Shown here: piece by piece, positions 21,752 to 32,249 of the stretch | Layout of the letters: each line of letters opens with the position of its first letter | Numbering within the stretch: position 1 is the stretch's first letter | Source: Erythroxylum novogranatense | Taxonomy: Eukaryota; Streptophyta; Magnoliopsida; Malpighiales; Erythroxylaceae | Assembly: GCA_029891385.1 (NCBI GenBank) | Contig: CM057235.1 | Coordinates: 17,421,620-17,485,619, forward strand | Direction: 5' to 3' | Length of the DNA stretch: 64,000 nt | Position numbers and translations under genes: made by a program | Notes under the pieces: generated by a model | The model's input: only the letters and a program-made list of their open reading frames with translations | What the model was told of the DNA's origin: nothing | Database searches by the model: none

Positions 21752-23292
21752 TTAATGCATATAACTAGTACGTTGATTAAAACGAGATTTATTATGGTTT
21801 CTCTTTTGAAAGAAAGGTTTTTTATGAGACTGAGTCTTGTTACTTGTAACCCCTAATCCGGTTTTATCACTCGGATGTCTACATTTTCCAAGCATCTCAT
21901 TCGTTTTCTTAGTGCTCTCTGTGAAAGTAGCTAAATCAGCTAACAAATTCTTAATTCTTAGTTTAAGCTGATTGATCTCTTCTGATCTGTCTACAACTTT
22001 ATTCTTCTCTTAAATTGCTTTTTCGCATGGATATTTTCTCTCTATTTCTTCCGTATGTCTAATATTTTCAGATACTTTTTCTTTAACAAATTGATCTTTG
22101 TTTCGAGAATAGCATGAGAATCTTCTAATAGTTCTGAGTAGGCATCATACAAGTTATCGTAGTCAGATTTTACCTCCTCATCACTATCTTCCTCGGTCAT
22201 CAGGCAAATGTTTGCATGTTCAGACGATTCGGAACCTGTATCTGATTCTGATGAATCTAGGTCCTCCCACATTGCCATCATGCTTTTCTTGCCTTCTCTA
22301 CTCTTCTTTGGTTTCTTCTTTAGAGTCGGACATTCGGGCTTGTAGTGTCCAGGCTGATTGCACTCATAGTAAATGACATATGACTTTTCTGGTTTGGCTT
22401 CATCTTTTCCATTCTTCTTAAAAGTCTGATTCCCTTTGGACTTCTTCTTCCACATGCGTCTTATCTTTCTGGAGATGAAAAATAATTCGTCATCTTCATC
22501 ACTTGACTCTGGTTCTGATTGACTGGAGTCGTCATCCTTGATTCTTCAATCTTTAATGCTTTTGATGACATCCTCCTTCTTTGAGTCTTGTGATTCTTAT
22601 GTCCGGCCTTCGGCGCTATTGACTTGTCCCATTTGGGCTTGTCTTCAGCATCGAGTTCAACTTCATGAATCTTCAAGGATCTAAGCAACTCGTCAAGCTT
22701 TAACACACTCAAGTCTTTGGCTTCTTGCACCGCAGTAACTTTAGGTCTCCATCTCTTCGGAAGACTTCTTAGGATCTTTCGAACATGATCTTGATTGTTG
22801 TACGTTCTTTTAAGAGCTTTCAATCCATTGACAATTGTTTGAAATCTTCCAAACATTTGATCAATAGATTCTTCATATTTCATCTGAAAAGTTCATACTG
22901 GTGCACAAGAATACTTATCTTGGATTCTTTAACTTGGCTTGTGCCTTCGTGAGGAATGGACAATGTGTCCCACATCTCCTTTCATGATTATCGCATCCGT
23001 GGACTTTGTCATACTCGCCTCGCTTAGGGCACACGCGTCGAAGAACTTAGCCTTTGAGTTCAATTGTATTCTCGCCTTTTGGTCAGCCGTCCATCTGACT
23101 CGTGGAATGGAATTGCCATCTTCATCTACTGGTGCATAAGGTCCGTTCTCTATTACGTCCCAAAGGTCGACATGAGTAGATTCTATGAATAGCCGCATCC
23201 TATCTTTCCAAAGAATGATAATCCTCTCGCTGAATCTTTGGAGGTCTAGTGATTGAGGCTCCTTCTGCGATGTATACATGTGATTCTGCCAT
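21752..23292 (-). pseudogene. Copia-D gag (capsid/nucleocapsid)
   Basis: The natural start is probably the ATG at 23,292 (MAESHVYIAEG...), a typical Sirevirus gag opening. A frameshift soon after moves the frame to one containing LWKDRMRLFIESTHVDLWDV. Further pieces are a capsid helix region (FGRFQTIVNGLKALKRTY), an acidic segment, a zinc knuckle and a C-terminal part (about 21,752-21,946). The knuckle is YYECNQPGHYKPEC, in which the first cysteine of the C-x2-C-x4-H-x4-C pattern is tyrosine, so zinc binding should be weakened. At least three frames are needed to read the whole. Confidence 0.82.
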
Positions 23293-23331
23293 TATCTTTG
23301 ATCCACACTTTGTTAAAGTGATCCTTGGATA

Positions 23332-23349
23332 CCTCGCTCTGATACCAAT
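23332..23349 (-). promoter_or_regulatory. Primer-binding site of Copia-D
   Basis: The minus strand reads ATTGGTATCAGAGCGAGG right after the 5' LTR. TGGTATCAGAGC is complementary to the 3' end of plant initiator-Met tRNA, the standard primer for copia elements. Confidence 0.88.
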
Positions 23350-24298
23350 TGAAGTGAATCACACGTTAATACAATACTTAGAAAACGATATAAGAATGCA
23401 CGTGAAGGGGGGTTTGAATTGTGTATTCCCCTTTTTTAAAAAATCTTTCAAAACTGTTTGTTAGAAATAAAATTCTTTACAAAACTTCCGATAGATTCTA
23501 ATTAATCAAAACTTTTGAAAAACCTTGTTTACGAATTAAGTACTGATATAACTTGAATCTAAATATAGAGATATAGAGTGAGAGTAGTTCACACAGAGAT
23601 TTATCCTGGTTCACCCCAAATCGTGGGCTACGTCCAGTCCTCAGAGTTTCTTCTGAGATTTCACTATCTCTTCAATTTTATAAGTATTCTTTGCGAGCCT
23701 CTTTAGGTCTCTAAAATCAGTATTCTTTCACACTTAGCCTCTTGAGGCTATCTGTACTACTTTTTCTCAGAAAAGTGTTTGAACACTTGTTACAGTAAAA
23801 TAACTCTCAACTAATTCGCACAATAAGCTCGTAGATGTAATTCAGCTAATTTTTCAACTCGACTAGCTTTGCTAACTTTTTCTCACTTTGTTTAACTTTA
23901 CAATTTTCGACTTCGACTTTTATTTATAGCCTTCATCTCCAACTGCTTCTTGATTCTTGTTTCTTGAATCTTTAAAGAAACGGTTATTCAGTTGAGTTCT
24001 GTAACTAACTCGAACTGACTCCTTCGTCTTCTTTTTGAATTCCGCATCTTCTTTTCTTTGTTTGTATTTTATCGTCTGTGTTTCTGCGTCTGCGTCTGCT
24101 TTTACTATTTCGCGTCTTCGTCTGCTTTACTATTCGCATCTGCGTCTACGTCTGCTTTGCTTATCGTCTGCGTCTGCTATTCTTTTTCGTCTGTATGACT
24201 TCGTCTGTCTGACTTCGTTTGTCTTGCTTTTCTTTTTATTGATTATCTTTTTGTTATACATCAAAATCATATCTAAGTAAAGTCATTTGGACTTAACA
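23350..24298 (-). repeat. 5' LTR of Copia-D
   Basis: On the plus strand it runs from TGAAGTGAATCACACG to GGACTTAACA, bordered left by the primer site and right by the target copy ctatc. It is clearly diverged from the 3' LTR by many substitutions and small indels, so the insertion is not recent. Confidence 0.88.
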
Positions 24299-24303
24299 CT
24301 ATC

Positions 24304-24410
24304 GACCCCCGGCGTGCCTTGTGCTGTTTTGCAGGTATTCTCTTGCTAAAGACAACCAATCTCATGGATCCAACGAAGGCGTCCCCGCTCACTAGAATCG
24401 AGTAGAACCG
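24304..24410 (+). repeat. 5' LTR of Gypsy-C, right part
   Basis: This continues the LTR begun at 14,643. It shares GTGCCTTGTGCTGTTTTGCA and TATTCTCTTGCTAAAGA with the 3' LTR (32,470-32,520). The two parts sum to about 332 bp, against 329 bp for the 3' LTR. Confidence 0.8.
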
Positions 24411-24430
24411 GTTACGCCCACCGTGAGGCC
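24411..24430 (+). promoter_or_regulatory. Primer-binding site of Gypsy-C
   Basis: GTTACGCCCACCGTGAGGC abuts the 5' LTR end. It is a mutated form of the TTGGCGCCCACCGTGGGGC site typical of plant Tat-group gypsy elements. Confidence 0.65.
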
Positions 24431-24750
24431 CGACATCAGGGCACCACGTCCGTAAACACTCGAGATCGGTCAGCTGGCGAGCTAACCTCGATATAGCTGT
24501 CGTTTGGCACTTGTGCTTTCTGATGGATAGGTTTGCAATTACCTGCCACTCTCCCGCCAATACATCATGATTCCTGCACACAATCTTCGCACCCGAATGA
24601 TCAACCATAACCTCAGAACCCATATCAAGAAGAACAAAGCGTAGCTCTGGAGGACAATGCTGAGACCAATACGAATCCAAATTTCCAGCACCCCCTAGAT
24701 GCAAACAAACCTCCCTCACCCGAAAACAGATTGAGGAAGCGGCTGATCTA
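24431..24750 (+). other. Gypsy-C 5' leader
   Basis: This is untranslated leader or degraded start of gag between primer site and the first clear gag codons. The minus-strand open frame covering it is an antisense shadow. Confidence 0.5.
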
Positions 24751-25860
24751 TTGATTCGTCAAATTTTACAGTCTCAGCAGGAACAACAGCAGACACCCTC
24801 ACGACAGATTAGTATGATGGTCGATCGCCATTCTGCTGAAGCCCTAGAAAAAAATGTGGACGATCAGATCAATGTGGCCATGAATTCTCGTCCGGATCAT
24901 CCATCAGCACAATATAACTCTCCCTTCATCCCGGCAATCTTGGATAGCCTCCCAACGGTCGGTACCAAAATACCGACCCCTGAAAAATATACTAGAAAGA
25001 CCGATCCTCTAGACTATCTACAGCACTTCCAGTCGATGATGAACCTACATTGCGTCCCCGACGCCATTCAATGTAAGGCATTTTGCATCGTCTTTCAAGA
25101 AGGAGCCCGACGATGGTTCAATAGTTTACCCCCATGTTGCATTACTTGCTTCGAGGATTTTTAGCTGCTCTTCCTCAATCAATTTGCTACAAGTAAACGA
25201 CCACAGAAGACCGCCTTGGAAGTAATGCAGTTGACCCAAGGAAGGAACGAAAGTTTGCGGGAGTTCATCACTCGGTTTAATAATGAAGCTGTCGAAGTCC
25301 CTAACCTCACTTGCTCGTCTATGTTGGCGGCACTGATGAGCAACACAAGGGATGAAGAGTTTAAGAAGTCACTGGCCCTCGATCAACCCAAGTCTATTCA
25401 AGAGATAAGAAATCGGACGGACAAGTATATCCAGCTCGAGGAAGTGTTGAAAAACACAAAACGTAGAGCAGACGATTGTGGGCCGAGTGTCAGAGCGGAT
25501 GATTCCTACAAGCGACAGAAGGATCAGTCGAGCTGGAGAAAGCCGACCGATCGACAGGGACATCGACGAGAATTCTTCATCCCGCTCAACGGGCGATATG
25601 CGGAAGTATTGGCGGCCATGAGAGTAGATGGGGAACCCCTCCGAGAATCCAATAAGTTGAAGACTCCCCTCAAGAAGAGGGATCCTAATTTATATTGTCG
25701 CTTCCATAGAGACATCGGTCATGACACGGAGGATTACTGGGACTTGAAAAAAGAAATCGAACTCCTTATCCAAAGGGGAAGGCTGGGTCGATTTTTGAAG
25801 TACAGAAAGAATGTCGATCGAGACAATGAGAATAAGAGCGGTCGGTCCGAACACTGGTGA
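24751..25860 (+). pseudogene. Gypsy-C gag
   Basis: Two stretches lie in one frame, separated by a TAG at 25,162-25,164. The capsid part contains TPEKYTRKTDPLDYLQHFQS and LREFITRFNNEAVEVPNL, the retrotransposon gag pattern of the Tat/Athila branch. The C-terminal part has YCRFHRDIGHDTEDYWDLKKEIE, a variant of the nucleocapsid-like motif of Tat elements, which have HxxxxHDTxxC rather than a classical zinc knuckle. Here the usual Cys is Tyr. Gag would form the particle that houses reverse transcription. The pol frame is shifted relative to gag after 25,860. Confidence 0.82.
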
Positions 25861-25922
25861 CAGCCTTGGAGGCGAAACGATAGGAATGATGGAGGGAGGC
25901 AGAATGGGAATACTGACGATCA

Positions 25923-26612
25923 ATGCCAAGCGAGGGACAGTCCAGGGCAAGAGGCGACAGAAACACCGAACAACAAGACGACCAACCGGTTAGGGTCATT
26001 AACATGATCTTTGGTGGTAGTGCAGCAGGCAGGTCCACTGTTAAAGGAAGAAAGAGGTATGTCAGGCAGGTCGGTGAAGACTTGTCAGCCAAGAGAAAGA
26101 AGCAGAACGATGGGATGATACCATTTGACAAATCTGATCTAGATGGTGTTAGTTGTCCTCATGATGACTCGCTCATAGTAAATCTGAACATGGATGGTAA
26201 CGAGGTGAAATGGGTAATGATCGATACGGGCATCTAGGTCGACCTATTGTATTATGATGCCTTCAAGCAGATGGAGATACTAGAGGATCGACTACTGCCT
26301 ATATAAGGACTTATCAAAGGGGTAACTGGAGCATCAGCCTACCCATTTGCCCGAGTCTTTTTGAAAGTAAAATTCGGACAAAAGCCGTGTCAGATAAAGA
26401 AGGACGTTGAGTTCCTGGTTGTGAAGTTTGTAGGGGTGTACAATGCGATAATCAGACGAGCCACTCAAAATGCCCTCAGAGCAGTTGTCTCCATCTACTA
26501 CCAAGCAATGAAGTTCCCAACATCCCATGGAATCGGTGTTGTCAGGGGTCAGTAGAGAATTGCTAGGGAATGCTACTTAGCGGAAACAAAGACATTAGAC
26601 GGCGCAGTAGTC
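25923..26612 (+). pseudogene. Gypsy-C protease region
   Basis: This is in frame with the downstream reverse transcriptase but broken by TAG (26,235), TAA (26,304) and TAG (26,553). The active site reads WVMIDTGI followed at once by the first stop. The later FLVVKFVGVYNAIIRRATQNALRAVVS corresponds to the flap/C-terminal part (usual motif ILGRP is degraded). It would cleave the polyprotein but cannot be made whole here. Confidence 0.78.
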
Positions 26613-28286
26613 TTGACAAGCTCTCTTGACGTGAGAGCTGATGAAGAAACAGAGAGGATGAACCCCGTAGAAGAAACGCAGCAGGTCATAATGGATGAAG
26701 CAGACCACTCAAAGTTCACAAATCTAGGTTCCGAGCTTCAGAAGGGCCTAGTCAAAGAAATCACGGATTGCTTGGTAGAAAATAGATCTGTCTTCGCCTG
26801 GGTACCGAGCGATATGCCTGGAATTTCTCGATCGATCGCATCACATTCTCTCGGTATCCGAAAAGATTGCAAGCCAATTAGACAGAAGAAGTGGTGGCAA
26901 AGCAAAGAGAGGCAGGAAGTGATTGAGAAAGAAATAGAAAAGTTGCTTAGTGCTGGGTTCATTCGGGAAGTCAAATACCCTGAATGGTTGGAAAATGTTG
27001 TACTTGTGAAGAAGAAAAACGGAAAGTGGAGAATGTGCATTGACTTCACCGACTTAAACAAAGCGTGCCTAAAGGACAGCTTCCCTTTGCCCAAAATCAA
27101 TCAGTTAGTAGACTCCACGTCAGGGCATGAACTTCTCAGCTTCTTGGATGCTTTCTCAGGCTACCATCAGATTCAAATGAGTCTCGAAGATGAAGAGAAG
27201 ACAACTTTTATAACTGACCAGGGCACGTATTGCTACCAAGTAATGTCGTTCGACTTGAAGAATGTAGGGGCCACTTATCAGCGGCTCGTCATGGAAGTTT
27301 TTAAGAAACAGATTGGTCGATCAGTTGAGGCCTATATGGATGATATGGTGGTCAAAAGTAAGACGACCACTAAGCATGTGGAAGATCTCAAAAAAGTCTT
27401 CCAGACCTTTAATAAATTTCAGATGAAGCTGAACTCGAAAAAATGCATCTTTGGTCAATGGGGAATGGATATACTAGGACCTTTCCTTCTCAGTCCTGGA
27501 CAGAAGAAGTTTTTTATAGTAGTAGTGGAATACTTCACCAAATGGGTAGAAGCGGAAGCGGTCGCTACAATTACTGAGCAGAAGATGGAAAATTTTGTAA
27601 GAACAAACATACTAAGTCGCTTTGGGATGCCTATGGTATTGGTTATAGACAACGGTCGGCAGTTCGACAACGACGAGTTTAGAGATTTCTGTGAGCGACT
27701 AAAGATAAGGCTCCAATTAACTTTAGTAGCTCACCCTCAAAGCAACGGTCTTGCGGAGAACACTAACAAAAAGATAATGAGTGCCCTCAAGAAGTGCTTA
27801 GATGGACGTAAGACTTGGGTAGATGAAGTATTGTAGGCGTACAGAACTACCCCAAATGGAGCCACAGGAGAAACACTGTTCAGGATGACCTTTGGGGTAA
27901 AATCCCTAGTTCCAGTAGAAAGGGTGTTGCACAATCAAAGAGTGTCGAGTTATGAAGAAGAGCGGAATAATGAAGTCCGTCGGGCAGAACTTGTGCTTCT
28001 CAGTGAAGACAGGGATAGGGTAGTCGCTCGTTCAGAAGCCATCGGAAAAAAAGCAACAAGGTTTTACAACGAAAGGGTAAGGCCGAACGACATAAACATT
28101 GGCAGCTATGTTCTAAGAAAGGCCGAGGCGGATGGGAAACATCCTGGAAAGCTCCGACAGGCGTGGGAAGGACCCTATCAAGTGGTCAAACAAGCTGGAC
28201 ATGACTTTTACATCCTGCGCAGCATTGATGGCAAGATTCTACCGAGGCCATGGAACTCTCAAAACTTGAAGACATTTTATCAATAG
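26613..28286 (+). pseudogene. Gypsy-C reverse transcriptase fused in frame to integrase, RNase H missing
   Basis: One frame runs through with a single TAG at 27,834 (within the usual W-A-Y-R-T-T-P motif, so a Trp-to-stop change is likely). The reverse transcriptase part has the fingers/palm motifs NVVLVKKKNGKWRMCIDFTD and AYMDDMVVKS (catalytic DD). At residue about 280 the text passes directly from KCIFG (thumb start) to WGMDILGPF (integrase core). The reverse transcriptase end, RNase H and the integrase zinc finger are therefore absent without a frame break. The integrase core keeps VIDNGRQFD and NGLAENTNKK, with GxAExxN catalytic Glu visible. The C-terminal end carries the GPYQVVKQAG chromodomain-free tail usual in Tat elements. 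Catalytic Asp of WGMDILGP is present. Confidence 0.85.
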
Positions 28287-28497
28287 ACAAGCTTTGTTTT
28301 ATTTATTTCTTTATCTTGTACTGTATTGCTGCTTATGCATTTGTAGTGGGTACCTTTTTCTTGGCCTTGCCAGTCAGGTTTTTTAACGGCCCACCTCCTT
28401 ATCATCATTAATAAAGGGTTTCAAGTTTCTCGGTAGACAAAGCCTCACCAAAATAAGCTTGAACAACAAAACAGACTGATTACCGTCCATATTGCTC
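28287..28497. other. Gypsy-C 3' region between pol and tandem array
   Basis: Non-coding, with no recognisable feature beyond the lead-in to the 82-bp repeats. Confidence 0.5.
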
Positions 28498-28989
28498 GGC
28501 CAGGTTGCCAAGACGAGATCCTTGAAACTAGGCGATACCAAGAAGGTTAATCTCAGATCGCTCGACCTCGACCACTCTTGGCCAGGTTGCCAAGACAAGA
28601 TCCTTAAAACCAGGCGATGCCGAGAAGATTAATCTTGGATCGCTCGGCCTCGACCACTCTCGGTCAGGTTGCCAAGACAAGATCCTTAGAAATAGGCGAT
28701 GCTGAGAAGATTAATCTCGGATCACTCGACCTCGACCACTCTCGACCAGGATGCCAAGACAAGATCCTTGGAACCAGGTGATGCTGAGAAGATTAATCTC
28801 GGATCGCTTGGCCTCGACCACTCTCGGCCAGGTTGCCAAAATAAGATCCTTGGAACCAGGCGATGCCGAGAAGATTAATCTCGAATCACTCAGCCTCGAC
28901 CACTCTCGGCTAGGTTGCTAAGACAAGAACCTTGAAATCAGGCGATGCCGAGACGATTAATCTCGGATCGCTCGGTTGGTTTCTTTCGC
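28498..28989 (+). repeat. 82-bp tandem repeat, six units, in the Gypsy-C 3' region
   Basis: The anchor GGCCAGGTTGCCAAGAC (with small changes) begins at 28,498, 28,580, 28,662, 28,744, 28,826 and 28,908, exactly 82 bp apart each time. Units also share AGATCCTTGAAACCAGGCGA and AAGATTAATCTCGGATCGCT. Such minisatellites between pol and the 3' LTR are known in Tat elements. Confidence 0.92.
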
Positions 28990-29189
28990 ATCGATCGCTC
29001 GAAGGATCTTTCAACGCCCCCCTAAAATGAAAAAGCAGACCTTTGTATGAAACTAATGACAATCTAACTTACGTTTGCAAAATTGAGAATATAGTGAAGG
29101 ATAAGAATAAAATTTTTTATTTCTTCATATTTTTCCTAGTCACAAGCTCGACCAGGTGAGCTTTAAGGGTCCTATAGTACAAGTTAGTG
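28990..29189. other. Spacer between tandem array and antisense ORF of Gypsy-C
   Basis: Non-coding as far as I can see. Confidence 0.4.
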
Positions 29190-31543
29190 GGGATCTTTAG
29201 GATGAGAAACAGCTGGATCGGCAGAAGGGGAGGTTGCCAAAGCAGCCGAGGCAAGACCAGAGTCTGCAGGAAGAACCGAAGAGACACCCCCGTGAGATCG
29301 CTCGTCCTCCTCATCCGAGCTAAGGTCGAGCTCCTCATCTGGAATCGACGTTCATTCTCCCTCGGCTATCTCCCTCACTTCCTCTAGAGAAAGGCTGAGA
29401 ACGGTGGGAAGCATCAGCTCGGCATAATCCTCAAATTAAGGACCATCCGACCCGTCAGGGATGCAAACATTGTGGCAATTCTTCAGGATCGAAAGGGCCA
29501 AGTCACAAGCGAACTCTAAGCACTCCACCTGTAAGAACCGCCTTTTCCATCGCTTGATCGCCTCAACTCTCTGCTTTTTGATGGAGTCTTGCAACTCCAT
29601 CAGTCTATCCTCGACCCTCAGTTTATCCCTCACCGCTTCATGACAGTCCTCGAGGAATTTTTATCGAAGCTCCTGCTCCATCTCCATCTTCCTCTTCAAA
29701 TCCTTACATTCCTTGGCCAGCCCGTCCTTCACCGCAATCACCTTGCTCTTTTCCTCCTCCCCCGTATTGAGTTGAGCTTTCAAAACACTCCTCTCCTCCT
29801 CCCAAAATTTCTTCTCCTCTTCCAAGCAAGAGAGTTGAGCCCGGAACACGTCTCTCTCTTCTTTGGCCTCTGAAAGCTCGGCCCTCAAAGTGTTCACTTG
29901 CTCAAGAAGGTCGTGGACTTCTCGGTCCAACATTCGGGCAGTCCCGTCGAGCTGTTCGACATATTGGTGCATTGCGGAGGCGAACGCCAGATCCCTCGCA
30001 CAGCTACAGACGAGACGAGCCGCCAGCTTCTGATTGCCTAACGAGTCTATAAGCTTCTCGTCTGCAGGGGGAACGACCCTCTGAGCAATGTGAAGAGCCA
30101 CATCAAAGTCCCCAAGCGGCACAGCCTTATCCAGACTGATCGCCGGCTCCCACTTCTTGGTGCTTGCCTCTGGCCCTTTCCCCTTGCCCTTATCCGAACG
30201 GGCAACACGCTCTTCCCCCTTCTCTCTCCCCTTCTCTTTCTTCCTGCCTTGGTCCGATGGACAGGACGGTCGATCGATAACCCGAACGTTCTTTTTCCTC
30301 TTAAGAGGTGGCTCAACCTCTTCCTCCTCCTCTTCTATGACCGCTAGGCCTTCACCAGTCAACCAGGTCATCACTGTTGAATGCTCGGGTACAGCTGTCA
30401 GGGCGAGCGCTGCAGACGACTCGGGAATAGTAGGACGAGCGACCTCCTGTTCGGAAATAGTAGGCCGAGCGACATCCACGCTGGCCTCTCCTTTCTTGTC
30501 CTGCCCCTTTGTCTTCAAAAAAGGCCTGACAGCTTTGCGTTGGCCTTTGGTAGGGTTGGAGGACCCGGCGAAATCGTTGAGCCTTGCCATGGCTGCACAG
30601 CAATAAAAACAGGTTAGAAATTGAAACCAATACTTACAAATATAGTAAATAGTTCAACCACGAGGAGTCAACCAGAGGGGCAGTTTCTTCTCCTAGCTTG
30701 CTAATTCGGGGCGGGGGGTCGATTAGGAATGAATCGACTGAGGCCCCCCCCGTGATATCTCAGAATGAGACGATCGAAGTCATACCGACCGAGCCCCTTA
30801 ATGCGATCGACTACCTCCCACTCCTCTCTAGTAAAAGACAAGCTCGAAACGTAGTTCCATCGCTCGGCTAGAGGATATCTCCACGGTTAGGACTCAAAGG
30901 AAGATCCCAGAGGCCTCACGAAAAAGTACTTCGTCCGCCAAGCTTTGATTTTTGAAGCCATTCCGGTTGGGTGATATCGAGCATCTCTATACTGCAGATG
31001 AGGGACCCCGGCCTCAGCGCCTGAACTCTGGTTCATTCTTAAAAAATAGCGTAGGATGCCGATCGAAGGCGGACAGCCGAACTGATGGCACAACAAGGCC
31101 AAACCGTTAATGAATCTCCATCCATTCGGAGGAATTTGGCTCGGCCTCAATCGGTAGGCGACGCACACCTCGTCAATGATCGAGGCATACGGAAGCTTCA
31201 TACCACCGACCAAGAAGAAGCTTTCAGAAACGACAAAATACCCTCCCAAATTGCTGTGGATCCGTTCGTCCTCAGAGGCCAGCCTAGGTCCCTAGGACGA
31301 AGGGATATTGTTCCTAATAATCGACCGATTTAACTCCCCCGTGGTCATCGTCGATTTGTCTTTCGATGGCTCGTCAACGACCAGCCCATCCTTCCGATCA
31401 CTCGCCGTGACTCCGTCAATACCTCTCACCCCCGGCACCACCACTACTTTTGCCAATACTTCAAGCGGCCCGACTAGTTGGGAGGCCCTCTCGGCAGTTT
31501 CATCCCTAGGGCTAACCCCACTTCTAGGATTGGTTGACAACAT
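29190..31543 (-). pseudogene. Antisense ORF of Gypsy-C: putative gypsy-type transposon domain plus coiled coil
   Basis: This runs opposite to pol. The upstream half (31,543-30,700, one frame with stops near 31,292 and 30,887) contains SIIDEVCVAYRLRPSQIPPN, GWRFINGLALLCHQFGCPPS and WRTKYFFVRPLG. These match the pattern of the plant 'putative gypsy type transposon' domain (PF04195-like), called from pattern memory. The downstream half (30,590 to about 29,190, another frame) starts MARLNDFAG. It is rich in charged residues and becomes a long heptad-like coiled coil (AELSEAKEERDVFRAQLSCL... to KDLKRKMEMEQEL), then an acidic tail, with TAA near 29,661 and two later stops. The change of frame between halves (30,590-30,700) could be a frameshift or an intron. 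Function is unknown. Extra antisense ORFs in this position have been described for Tat-group elements. Confidence 0.65.
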
Positions 31544-32232
31544 GCTTACAAAGAGGAAACTTAGAGGAAGAAGCGAGGAAAAAGCACGTACCTAGTTGGT
31601 GATTGAAGTTGGGAATTTGAACGGCAGTTGAAAGAAAACTCCGGAGATTGTAGGCAAGAAGGTGCAAATGAAAGCAGAATGAAAGCCGGAGAACAAAACA
31701 AGCTTGAAGAAAATTTGTAGTCTGTCGATCCTGAGTATTTATAGAAGATCGGTCTAATGGACGTTCCAACCAACGCTTGACGCATGGAGAAAATCCAAGC
31801 CGAACTCAGACACGTGGCAGAATCTGAGCTGAGGTGAATTAGGGTTATTAGAAATCAGGAACGGCGCAGTAGTTAAAAGGACACACCTGACAGCTACACA
31901 GCAGTCAAAAGGATGTACGTGACAGTCTGTCAGAGGGCGCGAACCGTCAGCAATGATTACACCTAGTGTTTCATTTAAGCCTTGACGTTCAATCGATCGG
32001 CCCTACCACTACACTCGCCCTATTGAACTCATCGTTGCACCCGGTCGACCTGCCATATCGCTATAGTCAATCGATTGGTTCTGTCATTACCCTCGATCGG
32101 TCCACCGTGTCATTACATCTGATCGGTCGATCACATCACGATAATCGATCGATCGGGACTAGCACGAGCTGCCTTGGAGACACGCTTTATGATCCTTATG
32201 TACTCCTTCGATCCTTCTCTTAGGTCAGACTC
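31544..32232. other. Region between antisense ORF start and Gypsy-C polypurine tract
   Basis: This should hold the promoter of the antisense ORF. Bases 31,985-32,160 are rich in the palindromic word CGATCGAT/GATCGGTC (near 31,990, 32,070, 32,095, 32,119 and 32,144). No coding evidence in either direction. Confidence 0.4.
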
Positions 32233-32245
32233 GAGGAGTAGGGAG
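32233..32245 (+). promoter_or_regulatory. Polypurine tract of Gypsy-C
   Basis: GAGGAGTAGGGAG lies four bases before the 3' LTR start at 32,250 and is the expected plus-strand primer. Confidence 0.65.
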
Positions 32246-32249
32246 CTTA

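Larger units (their letters stand above)
14868..24298 (-). mobile_element. Copia-D: Sirevirus-like Ty1/copia element inserted in the Gypsy-C 5' LTR
   Basis: LTRs of 962 bp (14,868-15,829) and 949 bp (23,350-24,298) bound gag, protease, integrase, reverse transcriptase and RNase H in copia order on the minus strand, plus an extra ORF between pol and the 3' LTR. Flanking ttatc (14,863-14,867) and ctatc (24,299-24,303) are the target duplication with one mismatch. The primer site ATTGGTATCAGAGCG and the A/G tract AAAAAGGAGGAGAT fit the plant Sirevirus lineage, as does an extra ORF after pol. Frameshifts and stops in gag and pol make it non-autonomous. Confidence 0.88.

Noticed and set aside
23332..23349. 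tRNA-Met-like sequence
   Set aside because: Only the 18-nt complement of a tRNA 3' end next to an LTR, so a primer-binding site; no cloverleaf. The same holds at 47,856, 62,309 and 5,504.
25766..26131. 121-codon minus-strand frame inside Gypsy-C gag/protease
   Set aside because: Antisense shadow of gag/protease coding sequence; no domain similarity.
28498..28989. Possible CRISPR array (regular 82-bp period)
   Set aside because: The whole 82-bp unit is conserved, with no unique spacers, so it is a tandem minisatellite.
30157..30606. 149-codon plus-strand open frame opposite the Gypsy-C antisense ORF
   Set aside because: Shadow of the Glu/Lys-rich coiled-coil frame, giving Ser/Phe/Leu-rich translation on the other strand.
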